64,000 nt of DNA. It comes from Eupeodes corollae (Eukaryota > Arthropoda > Insecta > Diptera > Syrphidae). The stretch lies in contig NC_079147.1 of assembly GCF_945859685.1 (NCBI RefSeq), positions 301,876,485 through 301,940,484 on the forward strand, in the 5' to 3' direction. The stretch's first letter is position 1. Each line of letters begins with the position of its first letter. Positions 22,187 to 33,099 of this stretch are shown here, in pieces. The notes under the pieces were generated by a model that was not told the origin of the DNA, did not search any database, and saw only the letters and a program-made list of their open reading frames with translations. The translations under genes were made by a program, and so were the position numbers.

Positions 22187-23249
22187 GAATTCCAGCCTTA
22201 AACATTTCTCTCTGGTGTGAAACGTCCACACAGCAAAATCGTCCATACGTTCCAAAATCTTTCAGAAAGATAATTTTCGAACAAATTCACATATCTCGCA
22301 CCCTGGAGTTCGTGGCACAAGAAAAAAGATCGCCAAGATGTACTTCTGGCCCAAAATGAACCACAATATAAACTCATGGGCGAAAGCGTGTCCAAAGTGC
22401 CAAAAAGAAAAAGTGCAAAGACATATAAAATCTCCACTCGAACAAATACCTATTCCACCAGGCCGATTTCAACATATCCACATGGATATCGTAGGGCCAC
22501 TCCCTCCATCTGACGAATACAAGTACATATTGACAATTGTCGACCGATTTTCAAGGTGGCCAGAGGCCTACCCAATACGAGATATCAACACAGACACAAT
22601 TGCTAGAACTTACGTTCAAGAACATGTCTCCAGATTTGGAGTTCCGAATTCAATCACAACCGACCAAGGCTCTCAATTCGAGTCCAAGTTGTTTCAACAA
22701 CTTACGAAATTCTTAGGGACTAACCGAATTCGAACCTCAGCCTACCACCCACAGGCAAACGGCATGGTGGAGAGATTCCATCGCCAATTGAAAAGTGCCA
22801 TACGTGCGTCAAGTGACAGAATTCACTGGACACAACAACTCCCACTCATTTTGCTGGGAATTCGCACTACAATCAAAGGTGACCTCAAACACACACCTTC
22901 CGAACTCCTTTACGGAGAAAACATCAAATTACCTTTAGATCTTTCCGTTTGTTCATCTCAGTACACAACTGAACACAATTTCGTAGATCAACTTCAACAA
23001 TTTTTTAAAAATATTCCAGCCCAGGACCTTAAAACAAGAAAAACTTCGAAATCAGTTTATATTCCAAACAATCTAAACACTTGCGACCACGTCTTGATCA
23101 GAAGCGACAAAATGAAAAAAAGTTTGGAATCTCCTTACGAGGGTCCATTCAAAATTATAAAAAAACTACGAAAACAATTCGTAGTCGAGAAAAATGGAAA
23201 AAACTATTCGGTATCCATCGATAGAATCAAACCATATATTAGTACCTAA
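22187..23249 (+). pseudogene. pol: Gypsy pol, integrase part
   Basis: Integrase inserts the DNA copy into the host chromosome. The zinc-binding head is recognisable (HPGVRGTRKK, then CPKC near 22390), but a frame change at about 22290-22302 separates its N-terminus from the rest. From 22338 the frame is open for 303 codons. The catalytic D,D35E triad is visible: HMDIVGPLPP, ITTDQGSQFES and NGMVERFHRQLK. The C-terminal part (YEGPFKIIKKLRK, YSVSIDRIKPY) matches the usual Gypsy integrase tail. No chromodomain or envelope follows. Confidence 0.87.
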
Positions 23250-23324
23250 TTTTTCAATGTAATCAAATTTATTAAATGGTTTTTTTTTTAAATATCTTTA
23301 TATTTTCGCGAAACTATCCATTTC

Positions 23325-23340
23325 GCTGGGACGGGAGTGT
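23325..23340 (+). other. Polypurine tract
   Basis: A short purine-rich run, GGGACGGGAG, lies immediately before the 3' LTR, where plus-strand DNA synthesis is primed in LTR elements. It is interrupted by one C. Confidence 0.65.
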
Positions 23341-23605
23341 TGTAGTGACAAAACCAAGTGTGATCAATCCACAATTTGAACTTCACAATTTAACCAATGG
23401 CGCTTGAGTCGCCAAAGAACAGAGAGAAGAAACACAGTATATCTCAAACCCATGATGTCTCAGACTTAGATATGTATATATATATTTTATATGCTATTGA
23501 CTATATGTAAGGTACAAAATAAAAGACGCCATTCAACTGGTGGCATCCGAACCGAATAAACGGCAATAAAAGATAAATTATAAATTGTGTTTCAATTTGT
23601 AAATC
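23341..23605 (+). repeat. Gypsy 3' LTR
   Basis: 265 bases, apparently identical to the 5' LTR at 17549-17813. The right flank (TAAAAGC) does not repeat the left flank (AAGAGA), so no target duplication is visible. Confidence 0.92.
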
Positions 23606-23790
23606 TAAAAGCTTTACTTATAGAAGTTTCAAAGGTTTTCACCTTTGATTCAACGTCTTCTATCGATTCTGTGTGTAATACCTCACGTATGTATTTGCTA
23701 TAAAAGCACTCTTAGGTATTAATGAACTACTAAATCCTCATCAATGGACTACCTTAAACTTGTACTACAAATTCTATTAAAATTATTATG
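23606..23790 (-). mobile_element. LOA-like LINE, continuation on the 5' side of the Gypsy insertion
   Basis: On the minus strand the bases just after the 3' LTR translate to IEDVESKVKTFETSISKAF, which fits the linker between endonuclease and reverse transcriptase of the same LOA-like element seen at 15370-17548. The assignment rests on this short match and on position. Further 5' sequence is not recognisable. Confidence 0.5.
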
Positions 23791-26559
23791 ATGATAAATT
23801 TTTCATTTATTTTAAAAATAAATTTTATAAATTTCTATTACAAGCATATTTCCACATTTGGCTACTATTAGAATTGTATTTTTTCGAATCTAATCTTCAT
23901 TCAAGTCCCGTGTTTTCGAGTTGATTATTCCTTTCCTTCATCGCCATTTGTCATCTTAAACATTTTTAATCCTATAGAATTTCTAAACGCTTATAAATTA
24001 TTTCAAGATCCCCAGTTTTGTTTTTTTTATTATTAAGAATTTATGTGTTAAGGTACATCCGGTTATTTTAAAGTCCTGAGCTCATTCGCTATATTCCAAA
24101 AAAAAAGGAAACAAAAAGACACAACTTCACCAAATCCCATTTCCCATACATCCGTTGCAGTTAGCATTAGCACCTCTGCTTCCGTTAAAATGGTTGTCAC
24201 ACCAATAAATCCCATAAATCGTGATTTCAAAGATCAAGGTGGTCGAAGGTAAGTGACACAAAAAAAGGATACCTTAAGAACTTACCCTTTTGAAGAAATA
24301 AAAATATGCATACATATGTATATGCACAGCACACACACACCTACGAGTGTAACTATACAATTTATGGCCATTTAGTTTTTGTTCCCCTTTTATTCCCTTT
24401 TTATACTAATTTCTGCTCATCATTACACAGCTAATTAACATTTTATCAAAATTATCACAGGGTAGGTGCTGTACGAGTATAGTGTACGTGTACGGTAAGT
24501 GTACGTGAACGACGAGCGATGCCGCAACGCGCTACGCCACACCGCACCGCTCAGGAACTAGTATATTCAGTTCAAGGAATCAGTAAAATCGTAAAATCTA
24601 ATCAAGACCCTCAAGGGAAGTTATTTATGCCACCCCTTTTTTCCTTTGGGATGATGGGCCATCTGTGCAATAGGTTTGTATACACGTATAGAAGCAATAC
24701 ACAGTAGTTTATATAAAAATCTATATGTATGAAGTTGATAATACGACTGAAGCCCTCTTCGCTTCTTCAAAAAAATATCCTCACATGGCATGAAATCGTT
24801 GTGTGTGTTTGAGTGTGGTGTAGGTGTTAATGAGAATTTATTATGCTAATAACCCGGTCTTTGGCTTATTCCTTCAGCCTTCACTAACTCCTGTACTTAC
24901 ACCACCTTCGTACATTCTTTTGGTCCTTTGAAAAGATGCCGGCGTAGAGCGCAGCCCGGTGCGGTGCGGAACGTTTTGTCTGTGTACTGTTCCTGTGTGT
25001 TTCGTTCGTTAAAGGTTGAACGTTGGAAGTTGTTCTTCCCGCCAAATGTAATAAAAATATTTTAATAAGCCTGAATCTCGTGATAACACCTTCTTAGTTT
25101 CTTCGTGTGTGTATGTGTTTGTAATTTTGTCTGCTTGAGTGTAATACATGATGAGTATGTAGATATGCGCGGTTTTTGTTACAACGGAAACCGAATAATG
25201 GGGGATACTCTCGCACTAAGCGTCCTTCGTCGCACTCGTCTTCGTCCTTTGGCGCTCTTTCAGCCCCTCTTTCAGTCGTCTCCTCCTTGCCAGGACCATT
25301 GCTAAAGGATGATGTTAGAAATTTTCTATGAAACTACAGCCAGGCTATTAGCAGATGTAATAACGGGCTTACATTATTCGTCGAAAGGGTATCGCATTCA
25401 TTTTAATGGGATGCACTGCAGCAGATAGGACGAAGAAGAGTACGAACGACAAAGAGAAAGAGCAACAACACTATTATCAGTAACAGTATACTATGAAACG
25501 AATAAAGGATTAAGTGGGTATACGAGTATAGCTGATGTTTTAAAGGGTGTGGGGGTGTTGAAAATTACTTTCAGAAAATTTCGTGTGCATTGGATTAATT
25601 CGGATTATGTCAAGATAATGTGTCGTCGTCGTTTCATTTTACGCTATATGTAGAAGAGCTGCTGTGATATTGTTGCAGTATAACGGCAACAGCTAAGTAG
25701 CAATACATATATAGCAGTAGGAGACAGGACTCTCATAAGGGGAAAAGCGAGAGTACCTACTGTATACCTAGTTGTTGTTGATGATCATGATGAAGGCTAG
25801 AGCACAGGCTGCGGTTGAATTGTACTGTATGACCGCAGAGGATGGTGCATGCCGGGAGGTATGGAATACGTTGGAGGTTAGCGCAAACTAATTGCGGATT
25901 TTGTGAAATTTACTGGAAAACCACAATTCGGTTGGAATAAATCTCCGAATGTTTGATGTTTTGGTTAAGAGTTGTATATGTACAATAATACATACCTAAC
26001 CTATTCGAAAGCAAGTTGCGATTGCATGTTTTTGTTGAGCGGCAAGAAACAAGCTGTGTTCCCTTTTTTGACCACAAGATAGAATGTTGAGAGTGATGAA
26101 ATCGCTCTTGAGTTTGACAAACTACATGACATTTATGTAGGTTTTATTGTTATTTGGTTTTGGAATAACACTCCATTCTGTAGACCTATAAGTACCAATT
26201 TCATTTTGGAATAAAACCAAACTTAGGATTTTGGCGAATGAGCGGTCTTGATATTATTAGTGATTAGCTCTATATACCATTGGAACTTGTATGATTTTGG
26301 GCCAAATCATAGGTATTTTCGGAAAGAGTTAGTATCTATGTTCCTTCTTTCATTTGAGGAAATGTGTGTAGCTGCTAAAGAAAATCAAGAGATATATAAG
26401 TTGTGAATTGTTCCCCTGCTTGAACTACGGTGATTTCGGTTTTGACGATTGTCGGCTTAAATTAAGGCAACAAACCTTCGAAGACGCATGTCGAATGCAT
26501 TGTTAATGATTTTAAAACTAATGAACTTTTATTTTCTAATATTGTTGGAAAAAAGCATG
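23791..26559. other. Non-coding stretch around a candidate exon
   Basis: No transposon proteins are recognisable. The sequence contains TACGTG-rich DNA near 24474-24515, GT-rich runs near 24795-24830 and 25100-25130, a GA-rich patch near 25430-25470, and several AGGAC/GTCCT words (for example 25223, 25245, 25290). A candidate first coding exon at 24161-24248 is listed separately. The character is that of intronic or regulatory host DNA. Confidence 0.5.
24190..24248 (+). CDS. Candidate first coding exon of an unidentified host gene
   Basis: A good acceptor (CCCATACATCCGTTGCAG, ending at 24160) is followed by 29 untranslated bases, an ATG in favourable context (AAAATGG, 24190), 19 codons plus two bases, and a strong donor GTAAGTG at 24249. 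The peptide begins MVVTPINPINRDFKDQ and does not resemble any transposon protein. I do not recognise the gene and no further exon could be joined to it. Upstream 5' exons and downstream coding exons would lie beyond transposon-filled introns or outside the window. The length is too short for the call to be more than a candidate. Confidence 0.35.
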
Positions 26560-27280
26560 CCCGGTGTATGGAATCTCAGCACTGTTTCCATGGTGCTCAA
26601 GTAAAGAGACCCTTTGAACTGCACCAACTACTCAGAGGCATCAATCTCATGAACATCGCTTATAAGATCCCTTTTGTCGTATTATGCATTCGTCTGAAGC
26701 CATTCGGCAAATACCTGATATATCCAAATCAATATGGTTTCAAACCAGAAAAGTCCACTATTAACCAAATATATTCATATTGCGGTATCTACAGGATCTT
26801 CAAATCTATACCCATCCACCTAAAGAGAATAACTTCAAAGAGTCTAGTTTTAAATGAAGAATAATACACTGCTTTTTCAAGGTCAGACAAGATCTCACGA
26901 AAATGACAAAAATGACAAAGAGATGCATTGTCACACGACTTCTTCAACATTATACTGGACATAATTGTGAAAAGCTTAATCGTTAAAGCTAGAGGCAAAG
27001 TTTTCCGAAACACATTCCTCTCACGAAAAACTCAAAATACCCTCAGTCACCATAAGTAACTTATCATCCCGAACTAAAATTCAACGACTTCAATGGCTGA
27101 GTCAGATACGCCCCAGTGTCTCCTGAGTGCGGCTGAGGTAGCGCACGCAGGTGGGATAGAACCTCAACCAGCTTAAATGCAAAAGTGTTAACATGTAGCT
27201 AGGGACCCAGCTGGCTGGAGACACATGTTGGCTGAGACCCATGTTCGTCGCGAACGCTACCTTAAATAAGTAAGTAAGCA
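26560..27280 (+). mobile_element. RTE-type relic, copy F
   Basis: The sequence translates to a degraded RTE reverse transcriptase: GINLMNIAYKIPFVVLCIRL near 26637 and PNQYGFKPEKSTINQI near 26735 correspond to the fingers region of the other copies. The middle is deleted, and the copy closes with the RTE 3' end and a TAAG-type tail at about 27266-27280. Stops and frame changes are frequent and it is more diverged than A, D or E. Confidence 0.75.
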
Positions 27281-27549
27281 ACTTGTGTTGTTTGTGGAAT
27301 GAAGCTGATGGAAGATGAACGTAGATATTTTGCATCATAACAAGTGTTAAAAATGGATTGATTTTATGAGATTAATAAAAGAAAGTCTTGGACTTGGACT
27401 AGTGATATTGATGATCTGAACTGTTAAAATAGTGTGAAACCATTACTGAAGAACGGTTCGGGCTTCAATTGTTGCGATTTGAGTCAAACACATACGCGAA
27501 TAACAGTGGCAACATCTCAGTTTGACGAGTTTGGCTGAAGATGAAAAGA

Positions 27550-28150
27550 TTTTTTGGACCTTAAAAGTTTTTCAACTGCTTCGTTTTTTTCCTTCCTTCC
27601 TTTTCTACAATGGCTTCAAAAACGCGATACTTGCAGCTATGACTTATTTGGCTGTTATTCCAGCAATTTTTCTAAGTTGCATTTATAGCAATTTTTACCT
27701 TTTTAAGTTTTCCGCTCAAATGCTTATACATTTTCATATTTCTTGTGGTTAATACTCCATGATGTTTGTACTTCCTTACAATTTTAACAGGATTTTCATC
27801 ACAAAACGATTTCTCATTTCCACTTGTTTTTCCCCCTCACTTCTTTACTATCATGATTTCGTATGTGTCCAGATTGACCACAAGGTTCAAGGTTCCACAG
27901 ATCGGAATATTATTTTGTTAATCATAAATAGTTCTCTAAGTCACTTATATAAAAAGCGAACAAGTCTGGACTAAGGGTGCAGCCTTGTCGGATTCCGGAT
28001 AGATTTGCGAACTACTTTACATTAATTTTTCCATTCCAAAATGCTGATTTTAAGTCTTTGTATATGTTTATAATAAATTTTCCCAACTTTTGGTCATACC
28101 AAGTCCATTTGGTTTGTAGCACGATCTATCAAAAAGCCGCCAGCTTGAAG
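27550..28150 (-). pseudogene. LINE reverse transcriptase fragment
   Basis: Read on the minus strand the region gives GIRQGCTLSPDLFAFYI near 27960-28005, then NLVVNLDTYEIMIV near 27850-27890, KMYKHLSGKLKKVKIAINAT near 27690, and SHSCKYRVFEAIVEK near 27610-27650. These are the palm, thumb and end of a reverse transcriptase of the same clade as the LINEs at 8872-10549 and 60088-64000. The YADD block itself is not preserved, apparently deleted between the first two motifs. Several frame changes. Confidence 0.65.
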
Positions 28151-28295
28151 CTCACTTAAGTGATTTTTCGAAGCTATCCAGGCTTTGAGTCGATTCTAGA
28201 GTGCACCAGTGAACATATTATGTGTGACATCAAGGAAGGAAATACCTCTACAGTTTATTCGTCGCGAAAAAAAGCTAGCAAACTTTCCTCGAACA

Positions 28296-28697
28296 TCATA
28301 TCCTGCTCAGAATTATTCGATGACCTGATTCCTTGCCAACTTCTAAGCAATGACGAACGCACTCTCCTAGCTCTGGATAATCAAATAAATACATATTTAC
28401 AAGTGTAAATATTTTAGTATTGCCTATAGTTAAAAATTCCCTCTCATGTGAGAGAATTTGACCAGGAAAAGGTCTCAAGATTGTTGACTTCAGTGCAAAG
28501 CCTTCATCTCCAAAGATAATATAGGGTAATTTTGTGGTTGTTAATGGAAGAGTTGAATCCCCTGGAATATTCAGTTCTGTAGGATTATTGAGCCAAGCGT
28601 TGCTAAAAGGACTGCGACTGAAAACTGTCGAATCCGCGTTACTGCCATAAGCTCCAATGTCAACCATATTAACAAGAGGGTGGGATGCGACCCACAA
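28296..28697 (-). pseudogene. Harbinger-type (HARBI1-like) transposase fragment
   Basis: The first 85 residues match the C-terminal half of a DDE transposase of the PIF/Harbinger superfamily: VDIGAYGSNADSTVFSRSPF followed by LPYIIFGDEGFALKSTILRPF, where the GDEGF block carries one of the catalytic acidic residues. The rest of the frame (after LSHEREF) no longer resembles the family. The N-terminal part is absent; a LOA-like element begins about 25 bases upstream of the fragment, so the gene was probably cut there. No terminal repeats were recognised. Confidence 0.75.
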
Positions 28698-28721
28698 CGA
28701 TAACTTCCCATCCCGTCCTTT

Positions 28722-29880
28722 AGGCTGAAGGAATCAAAAAGCTAGTTGTCAAAACCTTATGATCACAGCAACACAATGAAATTGATTCCCTCAGATATTA
28801 TTTCGGAATACACTGACTACTGCACTCCTACTTTGAGCCTTAGTACGGATTTTAAGGTTATTTTCCCATCCAGAGAAGATTGGGAGGATGACATGGTGTC
28901 GATAGGTTTCGACACAACCATCTCTACTGACGGTTCAAAGATGAAGTACGGAGTTGGTTCTGGGATCTTTTCTGAGTCCCTAAATGTAGCCAAATCCTTT
29001 AGGCTTCCTGACTTTGCTAGCGTTTTTCAGGCTGAACTGCTATCAATAAGGGAGGCATGTAAGATACTTAAACAAAGCCCAAGCCAAATCCGAAATGCAG
29101 CTGTCAAAGCCATTAACTCGGCCAAAGCCTCATTTAAAGTGGTCCATCAATGTCGCGATGAGCTTGCGAGCCTGAATATTAACCTCGGTATCACCCTGAT
29201 CTGGGTTTCGGGCCATAGTGGTATCGTGGGAAATGCACGGGCTGACGAGCTAGCCAGGCAAGGATCGGCCCTTCATAGCTCACTTGCGGAAATGGTTAAC
29301 ATTCCTCTTGGTGCTATGAAGGGTAAAATCTTTTCTATCTACCAAACTGAATCAAACCGAAGGTGGAGCAATTTACCCAACTGCATTATCTAGGAAGATA
29401 TGGCCCACCTTTAATAAAACCCGTACAAACGATCTTTTATGCAGGGCAAGGCAAGACATAGCCAGGTTTGTTGAGGTTTGTACCGGACATTGGCCTATAG
29501 GAGATCATGCGGAGAAGAAAGGTATCTCCTACAACACCTTTTGCCGTAGTTGTAGTGATCAAAGACAAAGTGAAACGATAATCCATTTCCTCTGCAAATG
29601 TCCTGCTTTGGAAAACACTAGAATGAAATTCTTCGAAAAAGCATTCTTTCACGAACTTGATGAGCTATCTGAGACAAAGATTAGACCCCTAATATTTTTT
29701 CTCGATGCGACAAAATGGCACTATCATAATCGCTATGAAGCTTCTCTATAAATCTTTCCCTTTCCATCACAGGTGAAACGAGTTTTTGGTATCAAAACGG
29801 CGCACTACAGCGCTAATTGGATCTCAGGCTAGGTTGTCTTGACATCGCCATTTCTATCTATCTACCTACCTACATACGTG
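28722..29880 (+). mobile_element. LOA-like non-LTR retrotransposon, 5'-truncated copy
   Basis: This copy carries only the RNase H and C-terminal part of the element and the 3' end, closing with a TATC/TACC tail at about 29857-29880. Its 3' 450 bases match the complement of 15370-15800 closely. 5' truncation is typical of LINE insertion by target-primed reverse transcription. Confidence 0.85.
28746..29751 (+). pseudogene. LOA-like RNase H and C-terminal region
   Basis: The first frame (28746-29393) is an RNase H: STDGSKMKYGVGSGIF with the first aspartate, FQAELLSIREACKIL with the glutamate, and IWVSGHSGIVGNARADELA with the last histidine/aspartate pair. The segment that usually holds the second aspartate (a DSQ-type word before AAVKAINS) reads PSQIRN, so that residue is missing. 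A frame change near 29370-29385 leads to the C-terminal region (CRARQDIARFVEVCTGHWP, FCRSCSDQRQSETIIHFLCK), a cysteine/histidine cluster of the kind found at the end of these proteins. The gene ends at about 29751. Confidence 0.82.
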
Positions 29881-31219
29881 AGGTAAGTTTTACAGAATAA
29901 ACTTATTTTTCGTATTATTTTCAATTTAAAAGTTTTCTCACCCAAACAAACCATATAATTTCCATTTTCTATATAAATCGGAATAGTAGCTCACTTACGA
30001 AAGCAATTTCTAGTATAAGATGCTTTCCAACTTTTTAAGACAATCTAAGATTTTTGTACACCACAAAAGAGCTGACACAAACTAATTAACTTTCTAAATT
30101 ATTAAACAATTGGGCACTTATGACATCTATCAACAGTTTAAACAAATTTTCTTTTAACATTTTGTAGCAATTTTTAAAGGCTCTAAAAAAGCTGAAAGTA
30201 TTTTTATTTGAGTTCAACATTTTAAAGCCTCATTTATCATATCATATTTAGAGGTTTTCAGAGGTATTACATTTTTTTTTAAAGATGTTGACTTATTATT
30301 AATTAAATTGCTAGTTGGGCTAAGCAGTTCAAAAGTATACAAAAATATTACAAAGAAAGGAAATAATAAAGTAGAAGAAATTAATGCACATTGGTTTTGA
30401 ATGATTGCATATTGTAATGAGTTTAAAATATTGAGTCTGTTAAAGCATTCCACATTCATGTAGTGCGACTAAAAATAGCATCTCTGCACTTTTTAGTACA
30501 TCTGAAATTGAGCTCAAGCTTAAACTGATAAGAATTCCTAGACTTGAATTTGAATCGTTTGTACAGGGAGGAATGATTTTTTGGGAATTTTTGTTTTCAG
30601 AAATGCGACAAAAATACAGAAGCTACATTTTATTTAAAATTTCAGTGCATATAATTTCAATGATTTCTTTTGAAGCAACTCATTCCAAAATGGTTGCTGT
30701 GAGTTTTTTTAAATATTACATACCGAAATTAAACTTTTTGTGCAAAACAATTTGGTCCTTCGAGCCGGATTTGCAGATTTCCCTTGTTTAGGGATATAAA
30801 ACAGACTAATGCTGGGCAGAGACAGAGGCCCGTGTAAGCATTTACGAGTCAATGAGTTCATGAGAAGTTGGATAAGTTCCTTCTCTAGAATGACAATGAG
30901 ATATATATAGTCACTGAAATATTCATACTTTGTATCAGTATGTGATTTCTAATTATAATATAAAAACTTCTATAGAATTAAGTAGGATTCTTGCGATTAA
31001 TTGATTTTTCGACAAAAGAGGTACTTCTAAAGTCTTAAACTTGCTCAAGAAAAACGACAGATCATTGTTGATAACAAAATTAACTGTGTTCAAAAAAAAT
31101 GTTATATATGCATTTTCGTTTGGATTTATTAGTCAACCAGTTAAAATTTGTCAGAGTTATGAATCCACCAAATGTAAGAAATGTAGCATTTATTATGATC
31201 CATTATTCAACGTTTATTA
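29881..31219. other. Non-coding AT-rich stretch
   Basis: Apart from a short CR1-like relic at 30430-30570, nothing recognisable. The sequence is AT-rich with many short frames on both strands. Confidence 0.55.
30430..30570 (-). pseudogene. CR1-like LINE 3'-end relic
   Basis: The complement of this stretch reads RTT-MWNAL in the same arrangement as RDSFVSRTTRMWNAL at about 40100-40150 and RDSLLSRTSRIWNAL at about 57000-57045. DNA similarity to the 40-kb copy is visible around AAGCATTCCACATTC. It is only the end of the reverse transcriptase gene and badly decayed. Confidence 0.55.
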
Positions 31220-32498
31220 TATCGGGTTTTCAATAAGAGTGCAACAGAATTTTTTTTTTCAAATAAAACAAAAACGGTTTTAGATATCAAAGAAATTGTT
31301 TATTCTTGTTAAAGTATGCATGGCCATCACAAGGCTCGCAGAAGTCCAGATGTTAAACCTAATTTTCGATGGTTTTCAAGCATAAATCAGCTGATACTGC
31401 ATCAATTTCAGTTTCGATATTCGTACGAAGGTCATCGATCGTCGCTGGCTTGTTGGCATAGACCATAGAGATAGACTTGACGTAGCCCCACAGAAAATAG
31501 TCTATAAGCGTTAAATCACACTACCTAGGCGGCCAAGCTAATGGACCATTTCTTGAGATAACAAGTTCTCTGAACTTGGTTTCCAATAAATTGATTGTAA
31601 AATTCTCTGTGTAGCATGTGGCGCCACCGACCTGTTAGAACCACTTTCAAGTCCATATCATCAATTGGGGAAAAAAATATTTGGTTATCATTGAACGATG
31701 GCGATCCCCATTCACAGTAATGTACCAATCTTGATCATCACGGGAGGAGTACGGCCGAATAACAGCGCCGACCCGCAAATCCCCCCAAACGTTAATTTTT
31801 TCGGGATGCAATGATGACTCATGGAGTACGTGCGAATAGCAATAGCTGACTGACCAATAGCTCATATTTTGTTTATTGACGAAGCCATTTAGCCAGAAAT
31901 GAGCCTCATTGCTGGAGACGATTTTTCGATCCAAATCCAAATCATTTTCAAGTTGTTGTTCAGCGCACTGCACGACATACGACGCGTTCTGATGGTCAAG
32001 CAGGTCAAGCAGCTTCAGTTCTTGCGTCAATTTTATCTTTAAACAATGTATGCCAAGATCTTTTCCCCAAAATTCGCCACAACGACGTCACAGAGATGCA
32101 CAACGATTGAGAACGACGTGTGTGAGACACATTGGAAGCCTCAGTGGAAGCAATATTCCCGACACTACATGCATTTCTTTATCTCACTGGCACTGGAACA
32201 TTTTGTTCTGTACCTGTGGATTCAATTTATCTCCCTAGACGTTCAATTTTTGACCTGCTGGGACGATTATGAGTATAACGACCATAATTAGACGTAGCGC
32301 TTTTAACGTTAAGGCCACTTACTCTGAACTTGGGTAGTAAATTTGTATAATTTCGACTCGTTGTTGGCTAGTATATCTTTCCATCACAAAATGGCAAATA
32401 CTACTAGAGAAAAATGTCAAAAGAGAGGCAAGAAATATGGCGTCGTTTGCTGTCTCTGTTGCTCTACTTTTGTAGAGTCCCTGTTGAAAAACCCTGTA
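31220..32498 (-). mobile_element. Tc1/mariner-type DNA transposon with terminal repeats
   Basis: The left end TATCGGGTTTTCAATAAGAG (31220) and the complement of the right end TACAGGGTTTTTCAACAGGG (32498) form inverted terminal repeats next to TA dinucleotides, the target of this superfamily. The transposase gene lies between on the minus strand and fills nearly the whole element. The length, about 1.28 kb, is right for a complete mariner-type element. Confidence 0.85.
31300..32384 (-). pseudogene. Tc1/mariner-type transposase, broken
   Basis: The reading begins at an ATG at 32384 with MERYTSQQRVEIIQI, followed by a helix-turn-helix region in broken frames (about 32060-32370, ending in LWRIL and LTQELKLLD). 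The catalytic domain shows SSNEAHFWLNGFVNKQN near 31870-31915, where the usual SDEAHF has N for D, then HESSLHPEKINVWG and DRHRSMITKYFFPQL. The C-terminal block with the third acidic residue is poorly preserved; a piece of about 100 codons between the 31650 and 31400 region seems rearranged. Several frame changes show the gene is dead. Confidence 0.8.
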
Positions 32499-33049
32499 CT
32501 AAAATTCGAAAACCAATTACTTAAATTTCCCATCCTTTACGTCTTGGGGTATAATTTTTGTAGTCCAAAAGGAGCATTGAAAATTTAGAATGGCCTAAAG
32601 AAATTCGAAGACCCATTATTCCTAAGCTATTTCGGCTTCTGACGAGGAATTTTAAATTCCATGCCAAACTTATCTTAGAAGTAAACTTCAAGGCCTGATT
32701 AACGTTTAATTCTTTAAGCTCTAGACATAGAGTTGAAAATTGTAGTAGTCGGGGCAATTAAATATTAAGTTTAGAAAACTAACCTTCAGAAATAAACTCC
32801 CCCATCTTGGAAAATATTTCGTTTGGATTTTGATCAATAAATACGAAGAACTTATCTTTTCCTAAAATGATTTGAAAATATGTACCTAATAAAATATTTT
32901 ATTAATGACGATTTATTAATTCGGTACAATTTTCTTTTTTGTTTATGATAATAAACATGATATTTTTTGTTAAAGACTCCCAGCAACCTTTAAATTCGAT
33001 CGAAAAACTTCTCTAGGCCACCTTGGTATAGTAAAAGATTGATATGAAA
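32499..33049. other. Non-coding AT-rich stretch
   Basis: Between the mariner-type element and the Jockey-like LINE. No recognisable protein, repeat or terminal structure; the short frames on both strands look like chance. Confidence 0.5.
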
Positions 33050-33099
33050 AAATAAAATACAAATTGCTTGCCAGTTTTTAAACAAAATATGTTTACGTT

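Larger units (their letters stand above)
17549..23605 (+). mobile_element. Ty3/Gypsy LTR retrotransposon, complete ends, broken pol
   Basis: A 6057-base element with two 265-base LTRs, a primer binding site, a long leader, gag, and pol in the order protease, reverse transcriptase, RNase H, integrase, which is the Ty3/Gypsy order. No envelope-like frame follows the integrase: only about 90 bases lie between its stop and the 3' LTR. It sits inside the minus-strand LOA-like LINE (15370-17548 and 23606-23790). I find no matching short duplication on the two sides. The LTRs read identical, implying a recent insertion, yet pol is broken at several places. Confidence 0.95.

Noticed and set aside
23250..23340. 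Envelope gene of the Gypsy element
   Set aside because: Only about 90 bases lie between the integrase stop and the 3' LTR, so no envelope gene is present in this copy.
24474..24515. Second small exon between an ATCACAG acceptor and a GTAAGTG donor
   Set aside because: Only about 34 bases of TACGTG-rich sequence, without coding character; the splice-like words may be coincidence.
28160..28408. 82-codon plus-strand frame next to the Harbinger relic
   Set aside because: No recognisable motif and it overlaps the decayed minus-strand frame; probably chance.
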